Source of the DNA: CAVRJC01 sp963721435
GTDB taxonomy: Bacteria; Actinomycetota; Acidimicrobiia; IMCC26256; DASPTH01
Length of the DNA stretch: 64,000 nt
Assembly: GCA_963721435.1 (NCBI GenBank)
Contig: CAVRJC010000012.1
Location: 806,001-870,000, forward strand
Reading direction: 5' to 3'
The translations under genes and the position numbers were made by a program. Numbering within the stretch: position 1 is the stretch's first letter; the number at the start of each line of letters is the position of its first letter. Below the pieces are notes generated by a model. It did not search any database. It was not told where the DNA came from and saw nothing but the letters and a program-made list of their open reading frames with translations. Below, one piece after another: positions 39,270-46,880 of the stretch.

Positions 39270-39809
39270 TCAGACGGCGACGGAGCCGTCGCGCTGGGCG
39301 ATCTGGATACCGGCCCCGCCCGTGGCGGACTCGGCGCGCCGGCGGAAGATCTCACCGTGCTGGATCTGGTCGTGCAGGGTGAGGATGCCGTGCATGAGGG
39401 TCTCGGGCCCCGGAGGGCAACCGGGCACGTAGACGTCGACGGGCACGACCTGGTCGACGCCCTGGACGATCGCGTAGTTGTTGAACATCCCGCCCGAGCT
39501 CGCGCACACGCCCATCGAGATGACCCACTTCGGCTCGACCATCTGGTCGTAGACGTGGCGGAGCACCGGCGCCATCTTCTGGCTGACGCGGCCCGCGACG
39601 ATCATGAGGTCGGCTTGACGCGGGCTGGCGCGGAAGATCTCCATTCCGAAGCGCGAGAGGTCGTAGTGCGCGGCGCCGGTGGCCATCATCTCGATCGCGC
39701 AGCACGCGAGCCCGAAGGTCGCGGGCCACACCGAGCTCTTGCGCGCCCAGTTCACGAGGTCTTCGACGCGACCGGTGAGGAAGTTGTGGTTGACCGACTC
39801 CAGACCCAT
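39270..39809 (-). CDS. nuoB: NADH-quinone oxidoreductase subunit B, complex I-2
   Basis: N2-cluster subunit, 179 residues, intact. Ligand cysteines are seen in GLACCAIEMMAT, GVCASSGGMFNNY and VPGCPPGPETL. A C-terminal tail (RRRAESATGGAGIQIAQRDG) is not shared with copy 1. The start ATG 39809 overlaps the last base of the nuoA stop. Confidence 0.94.
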   Translation of the reverse strand: MGLESVNHNFLTGRVEDLVNWARKSSVWPATFGLACCAIEMMATGAAHYDLSRFGMEIFRASPRQADLMIVAGRVSQKMAPVLRHVYDQMVEPKWVISMGVCASSGGMFNNYAIVQGVDQVVPVDVYVPGCPPGPETLMHGILTLHDQIQHGEIFRRRAESATGGAGIQIAQRDGSVAV

Positions 39810-40273
39810 CAGGCCGCCTCGTGCGCGTCGACGTCGCGCGCGGGCTCGAGGCCGTCACGACCGGGCGCGCCCGACGCCCGCAGGATGGTGGTGCCGGCGC
39901 GCGTGATCACCTGCTTCACCGGGCCCCACTCGAGCGCGCCGGTGGAGAGCAGGTACGCGAACGGAACGAGCAACACGATGAGGAACACGCCCATCACGAT
40001 GAGCCCGTACGTCGCGAGATCTCGGAGGATCGTGGTGAACGGATACAGGAACACGATCTCGACGTCGAGGACGATGAACGCCATCGCGACCAGATAGAAC
40101 TTCACCGGGAAGCGCTCGGCGGGCCGCGACTCCGGGACGATGCCCGACTCGTACGGCGCCTCCTTGGCCGACGTGGGTCGCTTCGGCGCGAGGAACGTGG
40201 ACGCGATGAACGACAAGAGCACGAAAAGGACGACCAACACGATCATCGTGAGGATCGGGAGATAGACGCGCAC
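39809..40273 (-). CDS. nuoA: NADH-quinone oxidoreductase subunit A, complex I-2
   Basis: First gene of the 14-gene operon, 154 residues, three helices, with EAPYESGIVPESRPAERFPVKF and the acidic helix FIVLDVEIVFLYPFTTI. A C-terminal extension of about 35 residues is absent from copy 1. The start GTG or ATG near 40273 leaves about 85 bp to the superoxide dismutase stop, where the operon promoter should lie; I could not identify it with confidence. Confidence 0.93.
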   Translation of the reverse strand: MRVYLPILTMIVLVVLFVLLSFIASTFLAPKRPTSAKEAPYESGIVPESRPAERFPVKFYLVAMAFIVLDVEIVFLYPFTTILRDLATYGLIVMGVFLIVLLVPFAYLLSTGALEWGPVKQVITRAGTTILRASGAPGRDGLEPARDVDAHEAA

Positions 40274-40359
40274 GCCCAGTTACTCCATCGTCATGCTGCT
40301 TTGCGGCCCTTGCCCGCGCAGGCTATCCCAGCGACGCGCGCGCTTGCCTGCTGGCGCAC

Positions 40360-40972
40360 TCACACGAGGGAGAGGTCCTGCACGTCTTCGAAGCGGCGCG
40401 CGACGTCGGGCCAGTTGACCAGATGCCAGTAGGCCTCGACCCAGTCGGCCTTCACGTTCTTGTACTGCAAGTAGTAGGCGTGCTCCCACATGTCGAGCAC
40501 CAGCAGCGGCGGCCCGCCCTGCCCGATGTTGCCCTGGTGGTCGTAGACCTGCTCGACGATGAGGCGCTTGGCCATCGGCTCCCACGACAGTGCCCCCCAC
40601 CCGGAGCCCTGCACGTTCATCGCGGCCTCGGTGAGCTGCGCGGCGGAAGGCGTCGAACGAACCGAAGTGCTCGGAGACCGCGGCCGCGAGCTCGCCCTCG
40701 GGCTCACCGCCCGCGTCGGGGGCGAGGTTCTTCCAGAACAGTGAGTGGAGGACGTGGCCAGACAGGTGGAAGGCCATGTTCTTCTCGAGCTGGTTGATGG
40801 TCCCGAAATCACCGGATTCGCGGGCCTCGCGCAGCTTCTCGAACGTGGTGTTCGCGCCCGCGACGTATCCGGCGTGATGCTTGCCGTGGTGCAACTCGAG
40901 GATCTCCGCGGAGAGGTACGGCTCGAGTGCGCCGTACGAGTAGTCGAGCTCGGGGAGTGTGTACGTCGCCAT
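40360..40972 (-). CDS. sodA: Superoxide dismutase, Mn/Fe family (frame broken)
   Basis: Converts superoxide to oxygen and peroxide; 204 residues after repair. The metal ligands are in place: His28 in ILELHHGKHH, the His in VLHSLFW, and Asp and His in VLDMWEHAYYLQY. The SGH sequence before the second ligand is as in manganese-type enzymes. AGAAGGA precedes ATG 40972. A break near 40652 between FDAFRR and AQLTEAAMN is fixed by one CG. It is divergent from the LytM gene and upstream of nuo operon 2 on the same strand. Confidence 0.9.
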
Positions 40973-41099
40973 GGGGATGTCCTTCTGCAGTGGTCTGCAT
41001 GTCATTGCACGCGCGATGGCGTGTCGCGGGCTGTCCCGCCTCGCTCCGAAGGTAGCTGCTAGGTTGCCCGCCAACCCCGGGCGTCAATCCTCGGAGCTC

Positions 41100-42191
41100 A
41101 TGGCTGCCTTCCGCCGAATTCCCGCCCTGGTCTTGACCATGGCAATTCTCCTGGTCCCCGCACTGCTTGCAGGTGCGGCCGGTGCGGCGACCGCAGACGA
41201 CCTCGCCGCCGCGAAGGCCAAGCTCGCCGACGCGCGCGCGTCGGCGCAGAGCGCGGCCGCGGCGTTCGCCGACCAGGAATCGAAGGTCGCGGCGACGCAG
41301 AACCACATCGACGAGCTGAAGGACGCGATCGAGAAGCAGAAGGCGCGCGCCGCGGTGCTCAAGGACATCGCAACGCAACGCGCGCTGTACGCGTACACGC
41401 ACAAGGGCGACGAGGTCGACCTCCTCGTCGGCAGCGGCAGCGCGGTGAAGGCGATCCGCCAGACGCAGCTGATGCAGCAGGCCAACCAGACCGACGTGAA
41501 CGCGATCCACAAGCTCGCCGCGATCAACGCCGACCTCAAGCAACAGCAGAGCGAGCTGGAGCAGGAGGAGAAGCAGCAGGCACAGGTCGCCGCGTCGCTC
41601 GACGCGAAGAACCGCAGCCTCCAGGGCGCGCTCGCCGACGTGCAGGCAGCGACGAACGCGCTCCAGGCGAAGTACGACGCCGAGATCGCAGCCGCCAACG
41701 CCGAACAGGCCCGACTCCTCGCGGCGGAGAAGGCGGCGCTGCAGGCTTCACAGCCGCAACCGGTCATCAGCGGCGGCCCGGGCGGTCAGATCCTCCCGGG
41801 CCAGGTGATCAACGGCTTCCGCTGCCCGGTGTCGGGCGCGGCGTACACCGACGACTTCGGCGGCGCGCGCCAGCACGGTGGCATCGACATGTTCGTGCCC
41901 CAGGGCACGCCGGTCGTCGCGGTGAAGGCGGGATCGGTCTCGTACGTGCCGAACGAAGGCGCCGGTGGGAACGCCATCTACCTCAACGGCAGTGACGGCA
42001 ACACCTACTACTACGCGCACCAGTCGTCCTTCGCCGGCGGCGCCCGCTCGGTCGCACAGGGCGAGATCCTCGGCTACTCCGGCATGACCGGCAACGCCAG
42101 CGCGCCTCACGTGCACTTCGAGATCCGCGTCGGTGGCCCCAACGGCGGCAAGATCGACCCGTACCCGACGCTCAAAGCCTCGGGTTGTTGA
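41100..42191 (+). CDS. Secreted LytM/M23 peptidase-like protein with coiled coil
   Basis: Exported cell-wall protein of 363 residues. A signal peptide (FRRIPALVLTMAILLVPALLAGAAGA) leads to a long coiled coil over roughly residues 30-220, rich in Ala, Lys and Gln. A C-terminal M23 (LytM) domain has the zinc ligands in HGGIDMF and HVHFE. The layout matches EnvC/NlpD-like factors or lytic endopeptidases that act on peptidoglycan cross-links at division. GGAG lies seven bases before ATG 41100. An RsiG-like gene follows 15 bases downstream, probably in the same transcript. Confidence 0.88.
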   Translation: MAAFRRIPALVLTMAILLVPALLAGAAGAATADDLAAAKAKLADARASAQSAAAAFADQESKVAATQNHIDELKDAIEKQKARAAVLKDIATQRALYAYTHKGDEVDLLVGSGSAVKAIRQTQLMQQANQTDVNAIHKLAAINADLKQQQSELEQEEKQQAQVAASLDAKNRSLQGALADVQAATNALQAKYDAEIAAANAEQARLLAAEKAALQASQPQPVISGGPGGQILPGQVINGFRCPVSGAAYTDDFGGARQHGGIDMFVPQGTPVVAVKAGSVSYVPNEGAGGNAIYLNGSDGNTYYYAHQSSFAGGARSVAQGEILGYSGMTGNASAPHVHFEIRVGGPNGGKIDPYPTLKASGC

Positions 42192-42206
42192 GCCGACACT
42201 CTCGGT

Positions 42207-42707
42207 ATGGCTGATCGACACACTCGGAGTGCTCACGTGCTCGACCCCGCTTACCTGGCCGGTCTCGACACGCGCCCGGTCGAGGACCTACGGACGATGC
42301 ACGCCGAGTGCCTCGAGCTCGAGACCGAGGTCTCCTACGTCCGCCGCCTGAGCCAGGCCCGCATCGACATCCTCGAGGCCGAGCTCGCCCGACGAGCGAG
42401 CGGCGGCACGCTCGAAGACCTCATCAACGCCCTGCCCCAGATCCTGGCGGATCCCGGGCCCCGCGCCGACCCCGCGAGCAGCCGGCTGCCCCAGAAGATG
42501 GCTCCCGACCAGGAGAGCGAGTGGGCCGGCGACCTCGAGGAGTCCGACAACCTCCTCGCCAACCTGCCCGCGCTGAGCGACGACGACCTCCGCTCGGCGA
42601 TGGAGCGCCTGCGCACTCTGGAGCGTGACGTCTCCGACGAGCGGCGAGCGCTGTTCGCCGTGATCGACCGCATCGACCTCGACCTCGCGGGCCGCCTGAG
42701 CAAGTAG
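42207..42707 (+). CDS. RsiG-like protein, candidate c-di-GMP-sensing anti-sigma factor
   Basis: Helical protein of 166 residues. Residues 39-54 match exactly the c-di-GMP-binding pattern known from the anti-sigma factor RsiG, E-x3-S-x2-R-x3-Q-x3-D (E39, S43, R46, Q50, D54). A second helix at 139-154 repeats it as E-x3-S-x2-R-x3-F-x3-D, with Phe150 in place of Gln. The two helices are joined by an Asp/Pro-rich linker. RsiG of Streptomyces sequesters the sigma factor WhiG when bound to c-di-GMP. No WhiG-type sigma gene is in the window. GTG 42237 is an alternative start with GGAG seven bases upstream. Confidence 0.75.
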   Translation: MADRHTRSAHVLDPAYLAGLDTRPVEDLRTMHAECLELETEVSYVRRLSQARIDILEAELARRASGGTLEDLINALPQILADPGPRADPASSRLPQKMAPDQESEWAGDLEESDNLLANLPALSDDDLRSAMERLRTLERDVSDERRALFAVIDRIDLDLAGRLSK

Positions 42708-42720
42708 CACACCCGGTGGG

Positions 42721-42757
42721 GTTGGCCCGATGCGGTTGGCCCGATGCGGCCCGATGG
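42721..42757. repeat. 14-bp tandem repeat upstream of mshA
   Basis: GTTGGCCCGATGCG occurs twice in perfect tandem (42721-42734, 42735-42748), followed by a partial third unit GCCCGATG. It lies between the RsiG-like stop and the mshA start, an 85-bp gap with no other clear signal. Confidence 0.75.
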
Positions 42758-42792
42758 GGTGTGCCGGCGCAGCCAAGTAGCATGACCGCGCT

Positions 42793-44007
42793 GTGCGACA
42801 GGTGGCCATGTTGAGTGTCCACACGTCGCCGCTGGCGCAACCGGGCAGTGGCGATGGTGGCGGGATGAACGTCTACGTCCGCGCTCTCGCGTCGTCACTC
42901 GCGCGTGCCGGTGTCGGGGTCGACGTCTTCACCCGCGCCGAGCATCCCGAGCAGCCGCCGCTGGTCATGGTCGAACCCGGTTTCCGGGTGCTCCACGTCG
43001 AGGCGGGGCCGTGCGCGCCCGTCCCACGCCACGTGCTGCCCGATCTCGTCGGGCCGTTCACCGAGAGCGCGCGGGCGCTCATCGAGGGCAACGGCGCTCC
43101 CTACGACGTGCTGCACGCGAACTACTGGGTGTCGGGTGCGGTCGGGCACCGGTTGAAGCACGAGCTCGACCTGCCGCTCGTCACCACGTTCCACACGTTG
43201 GAGCGCGTGAAGGCGGAGGTCGGCATGGCGAGCGACGCTGCGCTCCGACCGCGCATCGAAGCCGAAGTCGTGCGCTGCGCGGACCTCGTGATCGCGTCGA
43301 CGGTCGAGGAACGCGCGCAGCTCGTGCACTTCTACGGAGCGGATCCGGATCGGGTCGAAGTGGTCGCCCCCGGTGTGGATCACCTCGTGTTCTCGCCCGG
43401 CGACCGCGGCGCGGCGCGGCGCGAGCTCGGCCTGCCCGACCGGCCGGTGTTGCTCTTCGTCGGTCGCATCCAGCGCCTCAAGGGCGCCGATCTCGCCATC
43501 GGCGCGCTCGCGGAGCTGCGCGACCCGCGTGCCGAGTTGGTGATCGTCGGCGGGCCGAGCGGTACCGACGGCGACGCCGAGCTCGCGCACCTGCACGCGA
43601 TGGTTGCGGAGCTCGGGCTGGAGAGGCGCGTGCGCTTCGTCGCACCGCAGCTGCACGAACGTCTCGTCACGTGGTACCGCGCCGCCGATGTGTGCGTCGT
43701 GCCCTCGCAAGCAGAGTCGTTCGGGCTCGTCGCACTCGAAGCGGCCGCGTGTGGCACGCCCGTCGTCGCGTCCGACGTCGGCGGCCTGAGCTCGCTCGTC
43801 GACCACGGGAAGACGGGTTATCTCGTCGAGCAACGCGATCCGGCGGAGTTCGCGCGCGCGATCGAACGCGTGCTCGCCGGCAACACCGTCGCCCTGCGCG
43901 CGGGCGCGATCGCACGCGCGGCCGGCTACCGGTGGAACATCGCGGCGGCGCGACTCCGTCGTCACTACGACGACCTCGGAGCGCGCGAGCCCGTGCAGTG
44001 CAGCTAG
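42793..44007 (+). CDS. mshA: D-inositol-3-phosphate glycosyltransferase MshA
   Basis: GT4-family glycosyltransferase of 404 residues, first enzyme of mycothiol synthesis; transfers GlcNAc from UDP-GlcNAc to inositol phosphate. The N-terminal signature VAMLSVHTSPLAQPGSGDGG with GMNVYV is characteristic of MshA. The donor site has LLFVGRIQRLKG and the E-x7-E motif in ESFGLVALEAAACGTPVV. Start GTG 42793. The YbjN-like gene overlaps its end, the same neighbour as in mycobacteria. Mycothiol is restricted to actinobacteria, which supports the taxonomic call. Confidence 0.88.
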   Translation: MRQVAMLSVHTSPLAQPGSGDGGGMNVYVRALASSLARAGVGVDVFTRAEHPEQPPLVMVEPGFRVLHVEAGPCAPVPRHVLPDLVGPFTESARALIEGNGAPYDVLHANYWVSGAVGHRLKHELDLPLVTTFHTLERVKAEVGMASDAALRPRIEAEVVRCADLVIASTVEERAQLVHFYGADPDRVEVVAPGVDHLVFSPGDRGAARRELGLPDRPVLLFVGRIQRLKGADLAIGALAELRDPRAELVIVGGPSGTDGDAELAHLHAMVAELGLERRVRFVAPQLHERLVTWYRAADVCVVPSQAESFGLVALEAAACGTPVVASDVGGLSSLVDHGKTGYLVEQRDPAEFARAIERVLAGNTVALRAGAIARAAGYRWNIAAARLRRHYDDLGAREPVQCS

Positions 44008-44519
44008 ACCTCGAGCAGCAGCTCACGCTCGCCCACGAGCTCGTCGGCGCGCATCTCGAAGGCACCGTCGCGCACGAGCCGTACATCCAGCACGTCGAGT
44101 ACGACCCCGAGTTGCGGCGCTGGTACGTGCGCTTCACGTGCGACAGCCGCGACGCGACCACGATCTACTTCGACCTGCACGAGCGCACACTGCGCTACGA
44201 GGTCTACTTCCTGCCGGCGCCTGATTCCCGTTCGGGCACGGAGCCGGACTTCCGTTCAGGCACGGAGCCGGAAGCTCGCACGCTCGAGCTGTACGAGTAC
44301 CTGTTGCGACGCAACCACTCGATGTACGGCGCGCGCTTCTCGCTCGGTCCCGACGGCGACATCTACCTCGTCGGGCGCATCGCGCTCGAGCACCTGACCG
44401 TCGACGAGCTCGATCGCATCATCGGTGTGCTCTACGAGCTCACCGAGCAGTGGTTCCAGCCCGTCGTGGCCCTCGCCTACGGGAAACGGCCCTTGCAGCC
44501 GCGTGAACCGAGGGCGTAA
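43998..44519 (+). CDS. YbjN-domain protein
   Basis: Protein of 173 residues of the YbjN/sensory-transduction-regulator fold, also found next to mshA in mycobacteria. Core segments are YDPELRRWYVRFTCDSRDAT, TLELYEYLLRRNHSMYGARF and LEHLTVDELDRIIGVLYELT. Its role is unknown; the fold resembles type III secretion chaperones. Start GTG 43998 overlaps mshA by ten bases. Between residues 75 and 92 it carries two in-frame copies of a 20-bp repeat (peptide SRSGTEPDFRSGTEPE) that look like an insertion in a surface loop. Confidence 0.7.
   Translation: MQLDLEQQLTLAHELVGAHLEGTVAHEPYIQHVEYDPELRRWYVRFTCDSRDATTIYFDLHERTLRYEVYFLPAPDSRSGTEPDFRSGTEPEARTLELYEYLLRRNHSMYGARFSLGPDGDIYLVGRIALEHLTVDELDRIIGVLYELTEQWFQPVVALAYGKRPLQPREPRA
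44228..44271 (+). repeat. Two copies of a 20-bp dispersed repeat inside the YbjN gene
   Basis: CCGTTCGGGCACGGAGCCGG at 44228-44247 and the same with one change (C-A-G-G for C-G-G-G) at 44252-44271, period 24 bases, so the reading frame is kept. The same unit recurs at 46799-46841 and, reversed, at 56013-56032. Confidence 0.8.
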
Positions 44520-44585
44520 TGTCCATTTCGCGCAGTCACGGATCCGGCTCTCCCGAGAGGGCGGTCGGACGGTAGATTGCGTCTC

Positions 44586-44690
44586 CCGGCATCGACGGAT
44601 GCCGGCGCGAGAGGCCCGAGGTGCAGGAGGGCCGTATCCACTCGGGGAAGTGTGGATGCGGCATCGAGCGTTCCTCGGGCCTTCTCGCGC
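44586..44690 (+). other. Structured intergenic region upstream of proC
   Basis: Three nested or adjacent helices can be drawn. An 8-bp hairpin covers 44586-44605 (CCGGCATC and GATGCCGG). A 17-bp stem pairs 44605-44621 with 44673-44690, with one bulged A. An inner 11-bp stem pairs 44631-44641 with 44652-44662, with one wobble pair and loop TCGGGGAAGT. The two internal-loop strands are TGCAGGAGG and ATCGAGCGTT. It lies in the 213-bp gap between the YbjN gene and proC and could be a small RNA, a leader or an elaborate terminator. No known RNA family was recognised. Confidence 0.5.
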
Positions 44691-44732
44691 AAGTACGCAG
44701 AGTGAGGACGTGGCCACCGTTACTCTCTGCCG

Positions 44733-45551
44733 ATGAACCTCGCGCTGCTCGGTGGCGGACGGATGGGCGAGGCGCTCGCGACCGGCCTCGTGGAAGCCGG
44801 CTGGGAGCCCGAGTCGATCGCCATCGCGGAGGTCGATGCCGACCGCCGCCGGGTGCTCGAGGAACGCCTCCCGGGAGTGCGCGTGGTCCCGAGCGGCGCA
44901 TGGGCCGCGGCCGATGCCGAGATCCTCGTGGTCGCGGTGAAGCCGGACGACGTGCCCGCGGCGCTGGAGGCGTCGGCGTCGGCACTCGCGGAAGGCGCGC
45001 TCATCCTGTCGATCGCGGCGGGCGTCACGATCGACACCATCGAGGCTGCGCTCCCCGGCCACCCCGTCGTGCGGGCGATGCCGAACACCGGCGCACTGGT
45101 CGGTCGCGGTGCGGCCGCCATCGCCGCCGGCACGCTCGCGGGCGATCCCCAGCTCGCACTCGCCGAGCGGGTGCTCGGCGCGGTCGGGATCGTCGTGCGG
45201 GTCCCGGAAGCGCAGCTCGACGCGGTCACCGGCCTGTCGGGGTCCGGTCCCGCGTACGTGTTCCTGCTCGCGGAGGCGATGATCGAAGCCGGCGTGCTCG
45301 TCGGGCTCCCGCGGCCCACCGCCGCCGCGCTCGTCCGGCAGACCCTCCTCGGCGCGAGCGCGCTCCTCGGCGACGGCACCGAGACTCCCGAATCGCTGCG
45401 CGCCGCGGTCACGTCACCGGGCGGCACCACCGCGGCCGGGCTGCAGGTGCTCGAGGCGCGCGGCATGCGCGCCGCGATCCTCGACGCGGTGGAAGCTGCG
45501 ACCAAGCGCTCGCGCGAGCTCGGCGAACCGAAGGACGGCTCGTCGACGTGA
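44733..45551 (+). CDS. proC: Pyrroline-5-carboxylate reductase
   Basis: Last step of proline synthesis, reducing pyrroline-5-carboxylate with NAD(P)H; 272 residues, usual for ProC. The N-terminal Rossmann motif LALLGGGRMGEAL, the segment VRAMPNTGALVGRGAAAI and the C-terminal signature LSGSGPAYVFLLAEAMIEAG with VTSPGGTTAAGLQ are all present. The next gene overlaps by four bases. The structured segment at 44586-44690 lies just upstream. Confidence 0.93.
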   Translation: MNLALLGGGRMGEALATGLVEAGWEPESIAIAEVDADRRRVLEERLPGVRVVPSGAWAAADAEILVVAVKPDDVPAALEASASALAEGALILSIAAGVTIDTIEAALPGHPVVRAMPNTGALVGRGAAAIAAGTLAGDPQLALAERVLGAVGIVVRVPEAQLDAVTGLSGSGPAYVFLLAEAMIEAGVLVGLPRPTAAALVRQTLLGASALLGDGTETPESLRAAVTSPGGTTAAGLQVLEARGMRAAILDAVEAATKRSRELGEPKDGSST

Positions 45552-46429
45552 CGCGTCGTCCGGCGTCTCGCCGTCCACCGAAGCTCGACGATCCCGCGCG
45601 CGACCGCGCGGCGGAACCACCGCAGGGCCCGAGCGTGCGCGACCGGCTGAAGACCGCGCACGTGTCCGGTCGCAGCACGCGGTTCGGGCGGGATGAAGTC
45701 GTCGCGGTCATGCGACGACTCGTCGAAGGTGACGCGCGTGTACGACTCGGGCTGCCACCGTTCCGCGCGCTCACGATGGAGCAGGTCGAGTCGGCCGTCA
45801 CCGCGACGTTCGGATGGAAGGGCGACGGCCCACGAGCGCGCATCGCGCCCGCGTGCACGCTCGACGGTTTCGTCGCGGCGCGCACGCGCATCCGTGAAGT
45901 CGCGCGCGCCGGCGGCTCGCTCGCGTTCGCGACCGGGCGCCCCGCGTCGCTGCTCGGTCTCTACGGCGCGCTCGCGGCGATGGCCGTCGACGAGGGCGGC
46001 ATCGTGCTCGAGCACACGGAGTCCGGCGTGATCGGACCGGGCGGGCGCCGGCTGTGGTGGGTCGACCGCGTCGCGGTGCTCACCGACCACGAGAGCCTGC
46101 TCGCCGATCCGGGCACCGATGCGGCCGACGAGCTCCTGTTCGCCCTGCCCCGACCCACGCTGGTGGTGGCCGACCGGTCCTTCGCCGGGGTGGCGCTGGC
46201 CCAGGGGCTCGAGGTGGTGGCGTTCGCCGACCTCGACTCGGTGGCGCTCGCAGTCGCCGCCTGGCGGGGGCTCGGAGCCCGCATCGTGCCCCTCGACCAG
46301 CACCGTCCCCCACAGGCCTACTCCCCGTTGGTGGAGCAGGTGCCGGAGGACACGCCGGCGATCCCCGACTTCGGGCTGGCCGAGCTCCCGGTCGTCGACG
46401 ACGACAGCGTCCCCTCGCCTGCCCCATAG
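45548..46429 (+). CDS. Conserved protein of unknown function after proC
   Basis: Protein of 293 residues, start GTG 45548 overlapping the proC stop (GTGA). The N-terminal 40 residues are basic and disordered (RRPASRRPPKLDDPARD). The body contains TMEQVESAVTATFGWKGDGP, ARIAPACTLDGFVAARTRI and a possible nucleotide- or phosphate-binding stretch AFATGRPASLLGLYGALA. The Asp-rich tail ends VVDDDSVPSPAP. The coupling to proC suggests a metabolic role, but I do not recognise the family with confidence. Confidence 0.6.
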   Translation: MTRRPASRRPPKLDDPARDRAAEPPQGPSVRDRLKTAHVSGRSTRFGRDEVVAVMRRLVEGDARVRLGLPPFRALTMEQVESAVTATFGWKGDGPRARIAPACTLDGFVAARTRIREVARAGGSLAFATGRPASLLGLYGALAAMAVDEGGIVLEHTESGVIGPGGRRLWWVDRVAVLTDHESLLADPGTDAADELLFALPRPTLVVADRSFAGVALAQGLEVVAFADLDSVALAVAAWRGLGARIVPLDQHRPPQAYSPLVEQVPEDTPAIPDFGLAELPVVDDDSVPSPAP

Positions 46430-46571
46430 GGCCCAGGTCCACCGCATTCGGCCCATCGTGGGCTTCCGTGGCACGGCCCTTCACTGGTTGCACTCGCGCC
46501 TCACTTGTGCACTCGGGTCGCACCGGCGTACGCTCGTGACGCGGAAAAGCGGGCACGGAAGGGGTGAACAA

Positions 46572-46766
46572 GTGGCGCAATCCTTCGCCACCGCGCGGTT
46601 TCTGACCGTGCAGGAAGTTGCCGACATCATGCGCGTCTCGACAATGACCGTCTATCGCATCATCAAGTCGGGTGAGTTGCCCGCGGTGCGAGTCGGACGA
46701 TCGTTCCGGGTGCGTGACGTGGATGTCGACACGTACCTCGGCGCGCGATACACACAAGCCGGCTGA
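46572..46766 (+). CDS. Small excisionase-family HTH DNA-binding protein
   Basis: Protein of 64 residues that is almost entirely a MerR/excisionase-type winged helix: FLTVQEVADIMRVSTMTVYR, then IIKSGELPAVRVGRSFRVRD and VDTYLGARY. Proteins like this follow proC in mycobacteria and resemble the BldC group of small actinobacterial regulators. AAGGGGTG lies just before the GTG start at 46572. It has its own 142-bp upstream gap. Target genes unknown. Confidence 0.85.
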   Translation: MAQSFATARFLTVQEVADIMRVSTMTVYRIIKSGELPAVRVGRSFRVRDVDVDTYLGARYTQAG

Positions 46767-46798
46767 GCGGGGCGGGCATGCCGCCCGCGCTTGCTCAT

Positions 46799-46841
46799 CC
46801 GTTCGGGCACGGAGCCGGCTCATCCGTTCGGGCACGGAGCC
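46799..46841 (+). repeat. Two copies of the 20-bp dispersed repeat, intergenic
   Basis: CCGTTCGGGCACGGAGCC occurs at 46799-46816 (extended by GG) and 46824-46841, period 25 bases, between the excisionase-like gene and the SAM hydrolase gene. It is the same unit that lies in frame in the YbjN gene and in hemL. Confidence 0.8.
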
Positions 46842-46880
46842 ACTTCGGCCGTCGTGCGTCCTTCCCCGTAGCCTGACGTC

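Noticed and set aside
44575..44732. 6S RNA, SRP RNA, T-box or tmRNA upstream of proC
   Set aside because: None of their diagnostic sequence motifs was found; only a generic stem structure is supported.
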